Virus record (IMG/VR): IMGVR_UViG_3300045921_000964 | Span: 1 to 34,588 of that record | DNA length: 34,588 bases | Direction: 5' to 3' (one strand) | DNA from: a virus | In this document: piece by piece, positions 1 to 7,572 of the stretch | Position numbering within the stretch: position 1 is the stretch's first letter | Layout: each line of letters opens with the position of its first letter | The notes under the pieces: model-generated | What the model saw: the letters and a program-made list of their open reading frames with translations, nothing else | Told to the model about the DNA's origin: nothing | Database searches by the model: none | Program-made: the position numbers and the translations under genes

Positions 1-44
1 TCATAACCCGAAGGTCGTGGGTTCAAATCCCTCCCCCGCTACCA
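1..44 (+). tRNA. 3' part of initiator tRNA-fMet (CAU), probable attL
   Basis: Only the 3' half is in the window. The sequence starts in the anticodon loop (TCATAA, anticodon CAT). It continues with the stem end CCCGA, variable loop AGGTC, T-loop TTCAAAT (22-28), acceptor strand CCCCGCT (34-40), discriminator A41 and encoded CCA (42-44). The CCC following CATAA and the AAGGTCGT run match initiator tRNAs such as that of E. coli; elongator Met or Ile2 fit less well. The T-stem GTGGG/CCCTC has one T-T mismatch (18/32), which could mean that the 3' end is a hybrid attachment-site half. The recombinase gene runs into it from the other strand, so this is the likely left attachment site. Confidence 0.8.
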
Positions 45-1578
45 ACCCTTTCACAACGACCTCGGCCTCGTCCGAGGTCGTTGTCTTTTTGTCGATGGTT
101 CCGTCGGTCTTCAGGACCATTGGCCCGACGTACTTCTCCACGAAATCCCGCAGTTCTTCCGGCGTGGCCGCGGCCGCAAGAGATGCGCGGGCCTCGTCCA
201 AGGCGGCCCGCACCGCGGCCGCCAGGCGGGCCGTGTTGTCGTTGGCCTGTTGCGCCAGGTCCGCCACCACCTTCTGAAGCCGTTCACGCTCCGCTTCCAG
301 GTCGCCCATCTGCCGGGAGACCGCCTTCTTGGCCGACGGCTCGATGTCCGGGTCCACGAGCAGCCGGGTCATGGCCCCGATGCGCCGGTCCAGGTCCGCT
401 ATCTGGCCGCGCAGACGCTGCACCTCGCCGCGGTTGGCGCTGGCGAGTTGGCGGGCCTCCTCGACGGCCGCGCGGATGATGGAATCGGCGTCGTCGAAGA
501 CGGCCTCGTAGGTTTGCCGGACGTTATCCATCAGTTCGTCCTCCCGGACGGCGGCGGCGTTGGCGCAGGCGCTGGGGCCGTGCCGCTGGCGGCACCCGCA
601 GTTGTAGTAGTGATACTCGCCCTTGCGGTTCTTGCTCGTGCGGCGGTAGCACACGCTGCCGCAAACCTCGCAGAAGATCATACCCGTGAACGGCCGGTGC
701 GCGGCAGTCAGAAGCCGCCCGTCGCCCTTTCGCGGACGCGCATGAAGCGCCAGCCGCCGCTGGGCCTCGGCGAAGACCTCTTCCGGCACGATGCGGAGCC
801 GTTCTTCCACATGGACCAAGTGCTCCGATTCGTTCCGCCAGACCGGCACCCGCCGGCCGGTCCGCTTGTCGAGTTTGAATCGGCGGCGGTTGTAAACGAT
901 ACGCCCGATGCAGATGTCGTTGGTCAGTATCCGTCGAACGCTGGTGTGGGTCCACGTCGGGCAGCGGCGAGTCGGGATGCCGCGTTGGGCCAGCCGCTTG
1001 GCCAGGGCCTTCAGACCTACGGACTGGGTGGTGTAGACCTGGAACAGCCAACGGACGACCCTGGCCTCGTCCTCGTTGACGGTCAAACGGTGAAGTCCTT
1101 CGGGCGTCTGCTCGATGCGGTAGCCGTAGGGCGGCGGTCCGCCGGTCCAGGCCTTCTGCTCGAAGCGCTTCACCAGCCCGTCGCGGGTCCGCTCCGCCAG
1201 GACGCGCGAGTAGTGCTCGCTGATAACGAGGTGCATCCCACGGGCCAGGGCGTCCTTGCCCTCGGTGACGCTTATGACTTCGACCCCGCAGTCCTCCAGT
1301 TGCGCGATGATGGCGCTGGTCTCGGCCAGGTTGCGGCCGAGCCGGTCGTACTTGTAAACCAGGACCTTGTCGATGACCCGCGCCTCGGCGTCGGCCAGGA
1401 GTCGTAGGAGCGCCTCGCGTCCGGCGGTGGTCCGGCCGGTGCGGGCGCGGTCCACGTACTGGCGGTAGGCGTGCGGCTCCAACCCGCGGCTGCACGTGTC
1501 GAGCTGGACCTCGATGGACGTGCCGCCGTCCTGGGCGTGGGAGGAATACCGCGCGTAGATGGCCGTCGTCCTGTTCAT
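1..1578 (-). CDS. Large serine recombinase (phage integrase)
   Basis: This 525-residue site-specific recombinase should integrate and excise the prophage. The N-terminal resolvase domain (about 1-145) has the nucleophile motif YARYSS (Ser12/13) and the YKYDRLGRN motif (75-83). The recombinase domain (about 150-280) is followed by a zinc ribbon (Cys303, Cys306, Cys310, then Cys327/329 and Cys338) and a coiled coil (about 385-455), the usual order for large serine integrases. The start at 1576-1578 (MNRTTAIYARYSS) was chosen because the catalytic motif is normally within about 15 residues of it; the frame is open further upstream. The last residues, GFEPTTFGL, and the TGA stop (bases 1-3) are encoded by the reverse complement of the tRNA T-arm and anticodon loop. 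The ATG overlaps the stop of a small upstream ORF. Confidence 0.95.
   Translation of the reverse strand: MNRTTAIYARYSSHAQDGGTSIEVQLDTCSRGLEPHAYRQYVDRARTGRTTAGREALLRLLADAEARVIDKVLVYKYDRLGRNLAETSAIIAQLEDCGVEVISVTEGKDALARGMHLVISEHYSRVLAERTRDGLVKRFEQKAWTGGPPPYGYRIEQTPEGLHRLTVNEDEARVVRWLFQVYTTQSVGLKALAKRLAQRGIPTRRCPTWTHTSVRRILTNDICIGRIVYNRRRFKLDKRTGRRVPVWRNESEHLVHVEERLRIVPEEVFAEAQRRLALHARPRKGDGRLLTAAHRPFTGMIFCEVCGSVCYRRTSKNRKGEYHYYNCGCRQRHGPSACANAAAVREDELMDNVRQTYEAVFDDADSIIRAAVEEARQLASANRGEVQRLRGQIADLDRRIGAMTRLLVDPDIEPSAKKAVSRQMGDLEAERERLQKVVADLAQQANDNTARLAAAVRAALDEARASLAAAATPEELRDFVEKYVGPMVLKTDGTIDKKTTTSDEAEVVVKGLVAGEGFEPTTFGL
53..90 (+). terminator. Intrinsic terminator downstream of the tRNA, inside the recombinase coding region
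   Basis: A perfect 12-bp stem (ACAACGACCTCG at 53-64, CGAGGTCGTTGT at 73-84) with an 8-nt loop is followed by C and five T (86-90). It starts 9 bases after the tRNA CCA, so it fits as the tRNA terminator. The same bases encode part of the last residues of the recombinase on the minus strand. Confidence 0.8.
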
Positions 1579-1820
1579 TCGCCCTCGTCCTCTGCCTTGA
1601 GCATCTCCACGGCGCGGCGGGCGATGACGTGCACAAGCCACGCCCGCGCCCCGCGGAGCTGCTCGGGACCGGGTCGAAACGCCTCGGCAAGCAGTCGCCC
1701 GGGCGACGCCCGGCAGAGACGATCAGGCCAACTTCGGCGGCCAAGCCAAGGGGAATCCGCCGGTCTTCGGCGGATTTTTAGCCGCTCATCCAGAACGGCC
1801 ACCGGAGGGGATTCCATCAT
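1575..1820 (-). CDS. Small hypothetical ORF, ATGA-coupled to the recombinase
   Basis: This 81-residue ORF ends in a TGA that overlaps the recombinase ATG, as in a translationally coupled pair. The C-terminal part (ARAWLVHVIARRAVEMLKAEDEGE) looks like a real amphipathic helix; the N-terminal half is Arg/Pro-rich and less convincing. A start at 1820 lies 8 nt after the structured element at 1829-1922 but has no clear ribosome site. The hairpin at 1754-1779 lies inside the ORF, so the true start may be internal, or the ORF may be untranslated leader. No family is recognised. A recombination directionality factor is possible from position alone. Confidence 0.35.
   Translation of the reverse strand: MMESPPVAVLDERLKIRRRPADSPWLGRRSWPDRLCRASPGRLLAEAFRPGPEQLRGARAWLVHVIARRAVEMLKAEDEGE
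1754..1779 (+). terminator. Hairpin with T-tract, orphan intrinsic terminator
   Basis: A perfect 9-bp stem (AATCCGCCG at 1754-1762, CGGCGGATT at 1768-1776) with a 5-nt loop is followed by T residues to 1779. It reads as a plus-strand terminator, yet no plus-strand gene lies to its left. It could stop transcription entering from the tRNA side, or act as an mRNA hairpin in the minus-strand leader. Confidence 0.5.
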
Positions 1821-1828
1821 GTCGTCGG

Positions 1829-1922
1829 GCCGCCTCTTCGTGCCAGTGCCGCGACTGGCAGCGCCCGTCCGTGGGCGCTGCTCTCCACCTGCCTACTTCT
1901 GCAGGAGGCGGCTTTTTGTTGC
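1829..1922 (-). promoter_or_regulatory. Structured repeat element, copy C (upstream of integration genes)
   Basis: Read on the minus strand, GCAACAAAA is followed by six variable bases, CTC and CTGCAGAAGTAG (1904-1893), the core shared with the elements at 5319 and 20022. The variable part GCCGCCTC (1912-1905) pairs perfectly with GAGGCGGC (1836-1829). Two further hairpins lie inside: AGCGCCC/GGGCGCT (1879-1873 with 1866-1860) and GCCAGT/ACTGGC (1859-1854 with 1847-1842). The result looks like a multi-branched RNA in the leader of the leftward transcript. The function is unknown. Confidence 0.55.
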
Positions 1923-1933
1923 ACTGAACACGA

Positions 1934-1962
1934 TTGACGCAGTCGAAATGGCGCGGTATCTT
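1934..1962 (+). promoter_or_regulatory. Sigma-70-like promoter candidate
   Basis: TTGACG (1934-1939), a 17-bp spacer and TATCTT (1957-1962) are good matches to housekeeping -35 and -10 boxes in GC-rich DNA. It lies about 190 bp upstream of the 2149 gene and would drive the two-gene cassette while the prophage is resident. No other gene lies between 1821 and 2148. Confidence 0.4.
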
Positions 1963-2148
1963 GCCACGTGTTAGGTTTTTGATAGGCATCAGGCCGGGCC
2001 CGGCAAGGCCCAGGTCGCCTCGGCCATAACGGGTTGGCGGGTCTAATGTTACGGCCCGTTTGTCAGGGTTTCCGCCGGACGGGCCGGCGGCCGCGGGCCG
2101 CAGTTGGGACGCTCCTCCGCGCTGAACGGGGGACCGGGAGAACACATC

Positions 2149-3357
2149 ATGGCAAGCAGTTACCGACTCAAGCACCTGTCCAATCCGGGCATCCTCAAGA
2201 AGATGGCCTTTCCGCTGCTCCTGCGTCTGCTGGAGCCGTACCGGGACTACCTCCAAGGCCGCGGGCTGACGTGGGCCGACCGGGAAGACGGCTTCGACTA
2301 CGCGGCCCTGGCGGTGGTACTGGCCTCGCCGACCGAGGAAACCCCCGAGGTCCTCCTGGACGCCCTCTACATCATCGACGCGACGGCGGAGGAGGAGTTG
2401 TTCGACGACATCCGCGACCGCGCCGCCGAGGCAGGCGTGGACCTGGGCGGGTTGGCCGAGCCGTCGCCGGCGGACCTGGCGGCGCTGGTCTGGCTGGAGC
2501 GGCCGGCGCTGCTGGAACAGATCCACGCCGAGCAACACCTGACGCGCCCCCGGCGGTTCGTCTCGTTCCTGTCCCGTCGGGGACCGGGGGCGTTGCCGGC
2601 CCAGCCGCCGCCGGAAGTTCTCACCGCCCTTCAGGAAGACCTGGACCGCTGGTTCGCCGAGCACAAGAAGGGCCATCGGGCCGTGCGGGTGTTCTTCTTC
2701 CCGCGGCAGGACGGTGCGTGGTTGCTCGTTCGGCACGGCCTGCGGATCACCCGCGAGGGGACGGTGGAGTCGGACGGTCGGCCCGGCCGGGTGTACTACC
2801 GGCCGGAGAAGTTCGACGTGCTCATCTATCACGCCGAGCGGGGCGAACTGGCCATCCACACCGCCACCAAGGGCGAGCAGGAGGCCTACTGTCGGCGGTT
2901 CGGCAGGCACCTGCTGGGCGACGAGGGGTACTTCGACTTCCCCAACGTCCGGCCGAAGTACACGCTCCGGCCCATCATCGCCCGGGGGCGGGCGGCGCTG
3001 GCCTGCCGGCCCGACGAGTACATCGAGGCGGTCCGGCTGGTGGAACTCCAGTTCCTTCACGACAGTCGGCAGCGGTACGTGGAGATTCACCGGGCCGACG
3101 ACGTGTTCGACGCGATGGAGGAGAAGGGCCGCAGGGTGCCGGAGGATGCGCTCCTGGTGTGCATGAAGCTCCAAGTCCTGTTCGCGGGGGCTTCCAGGTG
3201 GCGGAGCGTAGTCCTGCGGACGCCGAACGTTGCGGTCTTGGACCGCGACTCCGACAGCGAGGCCGTCCACGCCTGGCTGGATGAGCGCGGGTTCCTGCGC
3301 GGCGAGGAGGCCGAGGCTGGCGATGTTGCGGATGAGCAGACTGTGGCGGTTCCTTGA
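2149..3357 (+). CDS. Hypothetical protein, first gene of a two-gene cassette
   Basis: This 402-residue protein is not assigned to any family. The start MASSYRLKHLSNPG at 2149 has GGGAG about 10 nt upstream; the frame extends further 5' without a ribosome site. It has an acidic helical N-terminal part (about 1-150), an Arg/Phe-rich middle (VRVFFFPRQDGAWLLVRHGLRIT, about 183-205) and a C-terminal part that ends with a DRDSDSEAVHAWLDERGFLRG stretch and an acidic tail. No signal peptide or membrane segment is seen. It overlaps the next gene by 35 bp, which suggests co-translation. Its position next to the integrase, away from the lytic operons and with its own promoter-like site and terminator, fits a lysogenic cargo gene such as superinfection immunity; that role is inference. 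Confidence 0.75.
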   Translation: MASSYRLKHLSNPGILKKMAFPLLLRLLEPYRDYLQGRGLTWADREDGFDYAALAVVLASPTEETPEVLLDALYIIDATAEEELFDDIRDRAAEAGVDLGGLAEPSPADLAALVWLERPALLEQIHAEQHLTRPRRFVSFLSRRGPGALPAQPPPEVLTALQEDLDRWFAEHKKGHRAVRVFFFPRQDGAWLLVRHGLRITREGTVESDGRPGRVYYRPEKFDVLIYHAERGELAIHTATKGEQEAYCRRFGRHLLGDEGYFDFPNVRPKYTLRPIIARGRAALACRPDEYIEAVRLVELQFLHDSRQRYVEIHRADDVFDAMEEKGRRVPEDALLVCMKLQVLFAGASRWRSVVLRTPNVAVLDRDSDSEAVHAWLDERGFLRGEEAEAGDVADEQTVAVP

Positions 3358-4591
3358 GGCCAGGCCCGCGGCCACGGCCGTCGAGGCGGAATGGAAGACC
3401 CGCTTGGGCGGCCTGTTCGGGTGGGCGAGTCGGCTGCTCGTTCCGACACACGAGCGGGCCACGAGCTACCCCAACCCGGACCCCCAGGGCCTGCCCCTGG
3501 GCATTGTCCGACACAGGGACGGCAGCGTTGTCGCCGTCTGCATCGAGGGGACGGGCCGGAGGCTCGCGCTGACGGAAGCCGACACCGTCATCTACCGCCT
3601 GTCCTTCGGCGACCTGCGGACGATCCTGGCCGGGGCGCTTTCGCTTCGGGCCTGCACGGGTGACCTGTCCGGGCGGCCGGCCGTCGTGCCGTTGGGTTGG
3701 TGGGAGCCGCGTCCTGCCAGCTCCGTCCCCGTAACTCTCGTACTGGCCGACGGCTGCGAGGGACTCCGCCGGACGCTGGCGGACGTCTGTCCCGGCCTGG
3801 ACGGGCCGGCCATGTTGCTTACGCCCACGCGGAGGCGATGGAGCGACCAGGCCGTTCGCTGTGCCTCCGCGGCCCGGGCGATGCTGGTGCCGCTGGACGA
3901 GGTCGTGGCCCTTGAGGACCGCGGCGACGTGTCGGCTACTGCCGCGTGGGGAACGTATCAGGCGGCCTTCTGCGGGGAATTCCTGCCTGAGCTGGCCGTG
4001 GCGGCCGAGCCGCCGTATCTGTTCGCAAGGCGCGGCATGTGGGTCATCCGCTTCGAGGGCCGGCCGACGTATCTGGACGGCGGCCTGCGGGGCGCGGCGT
4101 TCCTGCAATATGTCCTCAGGCACCCCGGACGGGACGTGCCGGTCGTCCAGATGGCAGCGGATCTGGCTGGCGCCCAGACCGCCGACGCTGACTCCGCCGC
4201 TGCCGACGGGCTGGCCATGCACACGAAGTCCGCGGCCTTGGCCGACCGCCGGACCATCGCCCAGTGCAAGGCCCGGTACGAGTCGCTCCAAGAGGAACTC
4301 GACGACGCCCGCCGCAACAACGATAAGGGCCGGGCCGAGCGACTCCAGGACGAGATGGACAACCTCGCCGACTACTTGTCGGGCGTGCTGGGCCTGGACG
4401 GCCGCCAGCGCCGCACCGCAAGCGACGCCGTCCGGCTCAGGAAGCGCATCGCCCGGGTCATCGGCATCACCATCGACAAGATGGCCGAAAACGATTCCGC
4501 CCTGGCAACCCACCTGAAAAACAGCCTCACCTACTCCGGCGCGACCATCCGCTACGCGCCGGACCGTCCCATCGACTGGTCGTTCTCCTGA
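3323..4591 (+). CDS. Hypothetical protein with C-terminal regulator-like domain, second cassette gene
   Basis: This 422-residue protein has an unrecognised N-terminal region (about 1-220). The C-terminal part (about 220-422) is recognisable: a W-I-x-F-E-G-R strand, LQYVLRHPGRDV, a coiled coil (YESLQEELDDARRNND to about 370), LGLDGRQRR and a closing THLKNSLTYSGATIRYAPD stretch. This is the arrangement found at the C-terminus of many large actinobacterial ATPase or LuxR-like regulators, there usually ending in TGTxCxYxP. Here it is fused to a different N-terminus and no Walker motif is visible. The ATG at 3323 lies inside the end of the upstream gene; a second ATG at 3332 is possible. A sensing or regulatory partner of the 2149 protein is a guess. 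Confidence 0.7.
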   Translation: MLRMSRLWRFLEARPAATAVEAEWKTRLGGLFGWASRLLVPTHERATSYPNPDPQGLPLGIVRHRDGSVVAVCIEGTGRRLALTEADTVIYRLSFGDLRTILAGALSLRACTGDLSGRPAVVPLGWWEPRPASSVPVTLVLADGCEGLRRTLADVCPGLDGPAMLLTPTRRRWSDQAVRCASAARAMLVPLDEVVALEDRGDVSATAAWGTYQAAFCGEFLPELAVAAEPPYLFARRGMWVIRFEGRPTYLDGGLRGAAFLQYVLRHPGRDVPVVQMAADLAGAQTADADSAAADGLAMHTKSAALADRRTIAQCKARYESLQEELDDARRNNDKGRAERLQDEMDNLADYLSGVLGLDGRQRRTASDAVRLRKRIARVIGITIDKMAENDSALATHLKNSLTYSGATIRYAPDRPIDWSFS

Positions 4592-4605
4592 AAAACCTTC
4601 CGGCT

Positions 4606-4637
4606 ACGCCAAACGTGGCCGGGCCACGCCAAGTGTG
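4606..4637 (+). promoter_or_regulatory. Two direct repeats, possible operator
   Basis: ACGCCAAACGTG (4606-4617) and ACGCCAAGTGTG (4626-4637) are 20 bp apart, two helical turns, in the gap before the sigma-like gene. The palindrome CGTGGCC-G-GGCCACG (4614-4628) spans them. The layout suits a DNA-binding regulator, but no binding protein is identified. Confidence 0.3.
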
Positions 4638-4642
4638 ACGCC

Positions 4643-4671
4643 CCCGCCGGCGAAGGGCGAAAGCCGGCGGG
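4643..4671 (+). repeat. GC-rich hairpin
   Basis: A perfect 9-bp stem (CCCGCCGGC at 4643-4651, GCCGGCGGG at 4663-4671) with an 11-nt loop. No T-tract follows. It may assist the terminator 20 bp downstream. Confidence 0.4.
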
Positions 4672-4689
4672 AACGGGTCAATCGAACCG

Positions 4690-4737
4690 AGGCCTGCTGA
4701 AGCGCCCCAGCGCCGGTGTCCTTCAGCGGGCCTTTTT
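4690..4737 (+). terminator. Strong intrinsic terminator after the two-gene cassette
   Basis: A 13-bp stem with one G-T pair (AGGCCTGCTGAAG at 4690-4702, CTTCAGCGGGCCT at 4721-4733) is followed by a T-run to 4737. It separates the cassette from the sigma-like gene, which begins 30 bp further on. Confidence 0.85.
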
Positions 4738-4766
4738 CGTGCCCACGGCACGGAAAGGCGTCACGC

Positions 4767-5357
4767 ATGGATACCGCAGTTGCATCCCCTCACGGCACCG
4801 GCAATGTCGGCCTCGACGATTACGCCATCCGTCGCATCGACTTCTGCGTCAGGCGGCTGGTGCGAGCCTTCCACCTGAACCAGCACGAGGCGGACGACAT
4901 CCGCCAGGACCTGGCCCTGGACCTGCTGAAGGCCCTGGAGCGGTTCGATCCCGCCCAATGCGCCCGGTCAACCTTCGTCAGCAGGGCGTTGAACCGTCGG
5001 TTCAAGCACATCGCCCGCTCGCTGCGGAACGGCCGGCGGCACGGGGCCAAGAGTCCCCTGCTGCTGGGCGACCGCGAGCCGGTCTGCAACGACCCGGCGC
5101 AGGGGGAGTTCTCCGAGCAGGACCTTGCCGACCTCCGCATGGACCTGACTGACATCCTGGGCCGGCTGTCCCCTCGCCACCGGCGCGTCGTGGAGGCGGT
5201 CGTGGCCGCCGGCAGTCGGACCGGGGCCGCACGGGCGCTGGGAGTCCATCGCTCCACGGTCCTGCGAACTCTGGCCGAGATTCGGCCGCACCTGGAGGCC
5301 GCCGGATACGGCCCCGGAAAAATCTCCGCAACAAAATCGCGAGTGCTGCAGAAGTAG
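4767..5357 (+). CDS. Sigma-70-family-like factor
   Basis: This 196-residue protein resembles small sigma factors. The N-terminal helices (about 17-90, with HEADDIRQDLALDLLKALERFDP and STFVSRALNRRFKHIARSLR) look like region 2. The C-terminal segment (about 130-185, LSPRHRRVVEAVVAAGSRTGAARALGVHRSTVLRTLAEI) is a region 4 helix-turn-helix. The start at 4767 has AAAGG upstream; an earlier in-frame ATG at 4716 lies inside the terminator. It is the first gene after that terminator and could switch on phage operons. Its last 13 codons (KISATKSRVLQK) are encoded by repeat element A, a sequence that also occurs outside any gene at 20022. A DNA-binding regulator without sigma activity is the alternative. 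Confidence 0.7.
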   Translation: MDTAVASPHGTGNVGLDDYAIRRIDFCVRRLVRAFHLNQHEADDIRQDLALDLLKALERFDPAQCARSTFVSRALNRRFKHIARSLRNGRRHGAKSPLLLGDREPVCNDPAQGEFSEQDLADLRMDLTDILGRLSPRHRRVVEAVVAAGSRTGAARALGVHRSTVLRTLAEIRPHLEAAGYGPGKISATKSRVLQK

Positions 5358-5406
5358 GAGGGCGGAAGGGAAGCGCATCTCCCCGACGGTGACGGAGACT
5401 CTCGAT
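5319..5406 (+). promoter_or_regulatory. Structured repeat element, copy A (upstream of the recombination operon)
   Basis: AAAATCTCCGCAACAAAA (5319-5336), six variable bases, GTGCTGCAGAAGTAG (5343-5357), GAGGGCGGAAGG and GAAGCGC (5370-5376) match copy B almost base for base outside the variable part. Possible pairing: ATCGCGAG (5336-5343) with CTCTCGAT (5399-5406), one mismatch, which covers the first two bases of the next start codon; GTGCT/AGCGC (5343-5347 with 5372-5376); TCTCC/GGAGA (5378-5382 with 5394-5398). It overlaps the end of the sigma-like gene. Confidence 0.55.
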
Positions 5407-6208
5407 GGCCCGAACAAGCCTGGACTTCCTCATCCGCGAGCCGGACGCCGAGTATCGTGAGAAGGCCAAGACATTCCTGACCTCGCACCAGCTTGCGGAC
5501 TTCCGCAAGTGCCCGCTGCTCTACTGGCACAAGGTGCAGGGCCTGGTTCCCGACGAGGACCGGCCCGCCTACCTCCTGGGCCGGGCGGCGCACGTACTCA
5601 TCCTCGAAGGCCGCGAGCGCTTCGACGCGGAGTACGCCATCGGCGGACCCATCAACGCCCGAACGGGCAAACCCTTCGGCACGAACACCCAGGCCTACGC
5701 CGACTGGGCGGCCGCACAGGGCAAACCCGTCATCACCGACGAGCAATTCGCCCTGGTCGTCAACCTCACCACCGGCGTCCGCTCCCACGCCATCGCCGCC
5801 GAACTGCTGTCAGACGGCGTGCCCGAGGGCGTCGTCCGCACCGAGTACGGCGGCCGGCCGTGCCAGGCGCGGCTCGACTTCTTCAATCCCCAGCGCGGGG
5901 TCATCGACCTGAAGACCTGCGACGACTTGACGTGGTTCGAAGCCGACGCGCGGCGCTTCGGCTATGCGCACCAGTTCGCCTTCTACCACGCCCTCGTCGT
6001 TCGCGTCACGGGGCAGGAATCGCCAGTCCACGTCATCGCGGTCGAGAAGAAGCCGCCCTATCGCTGCGGCGTGTGGCAAATGTCAGAGCAGACCTTGGCC
6101 GTCGCGCGGCGGGAGAACGAGGCAGCGATTGCGCGGCTCGGCGAGTGCGAGTCCCGGAACCTCTGGCCCACGGGATACGAGGAGGTCCGGGCGTTCGATT
6201 ACGTGTGA
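5405..6208 (+). CDS. PD-(D/E)XK exonuclease, RecE/exonuclease VIII-like
   Basis: This 267-residue protein resembles phage 5'-3' exonucleases that resect double-strand ends for annealing recombination. The nuclease core reads RLDFF (Asp158), VIDLKT (Asp168, Lys170) and, after a helix, YAHQFAFYH (188-195), the usual order for PD-(D/E)XK enzymes of the YqaJ/RecE type. An N-terminal SHQLADFRKCPLLYWHK segment (27-43) and LLGRAAHVLILEG (57-69) are also typical. The start at 5405 has GGAG 8 bp upstream. It is followed by a Sak4-like ATPase and a DUF669 protein, which together would form a phage recombination set. Confidence 0.85.
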   Translation: MARTSLDFLIREPDAEYREKAKTFLTSHQLADFRKCPLLYWHKVQGLVPDEDRPAYLLGRAAHVLILEGRERFDAEYAIGGPINARTGKPFGTNTQAYADWAAAQGKPVITDEQFALVVNLTTGVRSHAIAAELLSDGVPEGVVRTEYGGRPCQARLDFFNPQRGVIDLKTCDDLTWFEADARRFGYAHQFAFYHALVVRVTGQESPVHVIAVEKKPPYRCGVWQMSEQTLAVARRENEAAIARLGECESRNLWPTGYEEVRAFDYV

Positions 6209-6323
6209 ACCGACGGGCGGGCGGGATGGCGTGACCGGGCCTCGGGCCATCCGGTCGGGACTCCCTGTGCCCGCTCGCCCGTCAACTTGAGTCCGCCGCG
6301 GCGGACAGGAAGGAGACATTGCG

Positions 6324-7124
6324 ATGGGACTCATGCAGACAATCCAGCGCGGCAAGACGCCGATGCCGCCGCGGCTGCTGGTCTATGGAACCGAAGGCAT
6401 CGGCAAGAGCACGCTGGCGGCCAGTGCGCCGAGGCCCGTCTTCATCCAGACCGAGGACGGCCTGAACGAGATCGCCTGCGAGAAGTTCCCGCTGGCGACC
6501 ACGGTCGATGACGTGCTGGCTGCCCTGGCGGAGCTGGCCGCCGAACAGCACGACTACCAGACGGTGGTCCTGGACAGCCTGGACTGGACCGAGCGGCTCA
6601 TTTGGGACGCCGTCTGCCAGGAGTTCCGCGTCACCAGCATCGAGAAGGCAGATGGCGGCTACCAGCGCGGCTACATCCACGCCCTGACCCACTGGCGGAA
6701 GGTGGTGGACGCCCTGAACGCGCTCCGCGTCGGCAAAGGGCTCGCGGTCATCCTCATCGCCCATGCCAAGGTCGAGAAGTTCGAGGACCCCGAGGCGACG
6801 ACCTACGACCGCTACAGCCCCCGCCTGCACAAGCACGCCTGCGCACTGCTGACCGAGTGGTGCGACGCGGTCCTCTTCGCCACGCGGAAGTACCGCACGG
6901 AGACCGAGGACACCGGCTTCGGCCGCACGCGGACCATCGCGGTCGGCGTGGGCGCGGAGGGCGGCGAGCGCATCTTGCGCTGCGCTGGCTCCCCGGCGTG
7001 CGTGGCCAAGAACCGCTTTGGTCTGCCCGCCGAGCTGCCGCTCTCGTGGCCGGCCCTAATGTCGGCGCTGACCCAGGAAACCCAGCAACCTCAGGAACAG
7101 GAAGGAGAACTGGCCCATGGCTAA
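6324..7124 (+). CDS. Sak4-like AAA ATPase, phage recombination protein
   Basis: This 266-residue protein carries Walker A GTEGIGKST (22-30), a QTEDG segment (41-45), Walker B TVVLDSLD (79-86) and a later IAHAKVEKF strand, matching the RecA-like ATPases of phages called Sak4 or AAA_24. These are thought to promote single-strand annealing with a phage single-strand binding protein. AGGAAGG precedes the ATG at 6324. The Gln/Glu-rich C-terminus overlaps the start of the next gene by 8 bp. The 115-bp gap before it contains nothing recognisable apart from the ribosome site. Confidence 0.85.
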   Translation: MGLMQTIQRGKTPMPPRLLVYGTEGIGKSTLAASAPRPVFIQTEDGLNEIACEKFPLATTVDDVLAALAELAAEQHDYQTVVLDSLDWTERLIWDAVCQEFRVTSIEKADGGYQRGYIHALTHWRKVVDALNALRVGKGLAVILIAHAKVEKFEDPEATTYDRYSPRLHKHACALLTEWCDAVLFATRKYRTETEDTGFGRTRTIAVGVGAEGGERILRCAGSPACVAKNRFGLPAELPLSWPALMSALTQETQQPQEQEGELAHG

Positions 7125-7572
7125 CCTCAATGGCTTCAACGCCCACGAAGTGGAACCGTCCGCCGACTTCGAGCCGCTGCCGGCGGGCAAGTACGTCGCC
7201 GTCGTCACGGCCTCGGAGATGAAGCCGACCAAGAACGGCAACGGCTCGTACCTGGAACTCACCTTCCAGGTCATCGAGGGGCCGCACAAGGGACGGCTCG
7301 TCTGGGAGCGGCTGAACCTCGACAACCCGAACCCGCTGACGGTGAAGATCGCCCGTTCGGAACTCTCGGCCATCTGCCGCGCTGTCGGCGTCATGCAGCC
7401 GAAGGACTCGGTGGAACTGCACAACCTGCCGCTGGTCATCAGCGTCAAGCAGAAGACCGACGCCGACGGCGAAGTGCGGAACGAGGTCAAGGGCTACGCC
7501 AAGCGGGAGACCGCCAACGGCGCAAAGCCCGCCCAGAACGCAAACGCCACGCCTCCGTGGAGGCGCGGATGA
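7117..7572 (+). CDS. DUF669-like protein, probable single-strand DNA-binding partner
   Basis: This 151-residue protein has the features of phage DUF669: a PLPAGKYVAVVTASEMKPTKNGNG opening, LELTFQVIEGPHKGR, and NLDNPNPLTVKIARSELSAICRAVG. The family is found beside Sak-type recombinases and is often annotated as a single-strand binding protein. The C-terminal tail after residue 130 is low-complexity (Ala/Asn/Pro) and ends PPWRRG, unlike the acidic tip of cellular SSB. GAAGGAG precedes the start. It overlaps both neighbours. Confidence 0.8.
   Translation: MANLNGFNAHEVEPSADFEPLPAGKYVAVVTASEMKPTKNGNGSYLELTFQVIEGPHKGRLVWERLNLDNPNPLTVKIARSELSAICRAVGVMQPKDSVELHNLPLVISVKQKTDADGEVRNEVKGYAKRETANGAKPAQNANATPPWRRG

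Noticed and set aside
524-1744. Long open frames on both strands within the recombinase gene
   Set aside because: They are frame shadows typical of GC-rich DNA; the serine recombinase motifs lie in one frame only.
1829-1922. Hammerhead, twister or HEARO-type RNA for the repeat element
   Set aside because: I found none of the conserved core sequences of those classes (for example no CTGATGA with GAAA).
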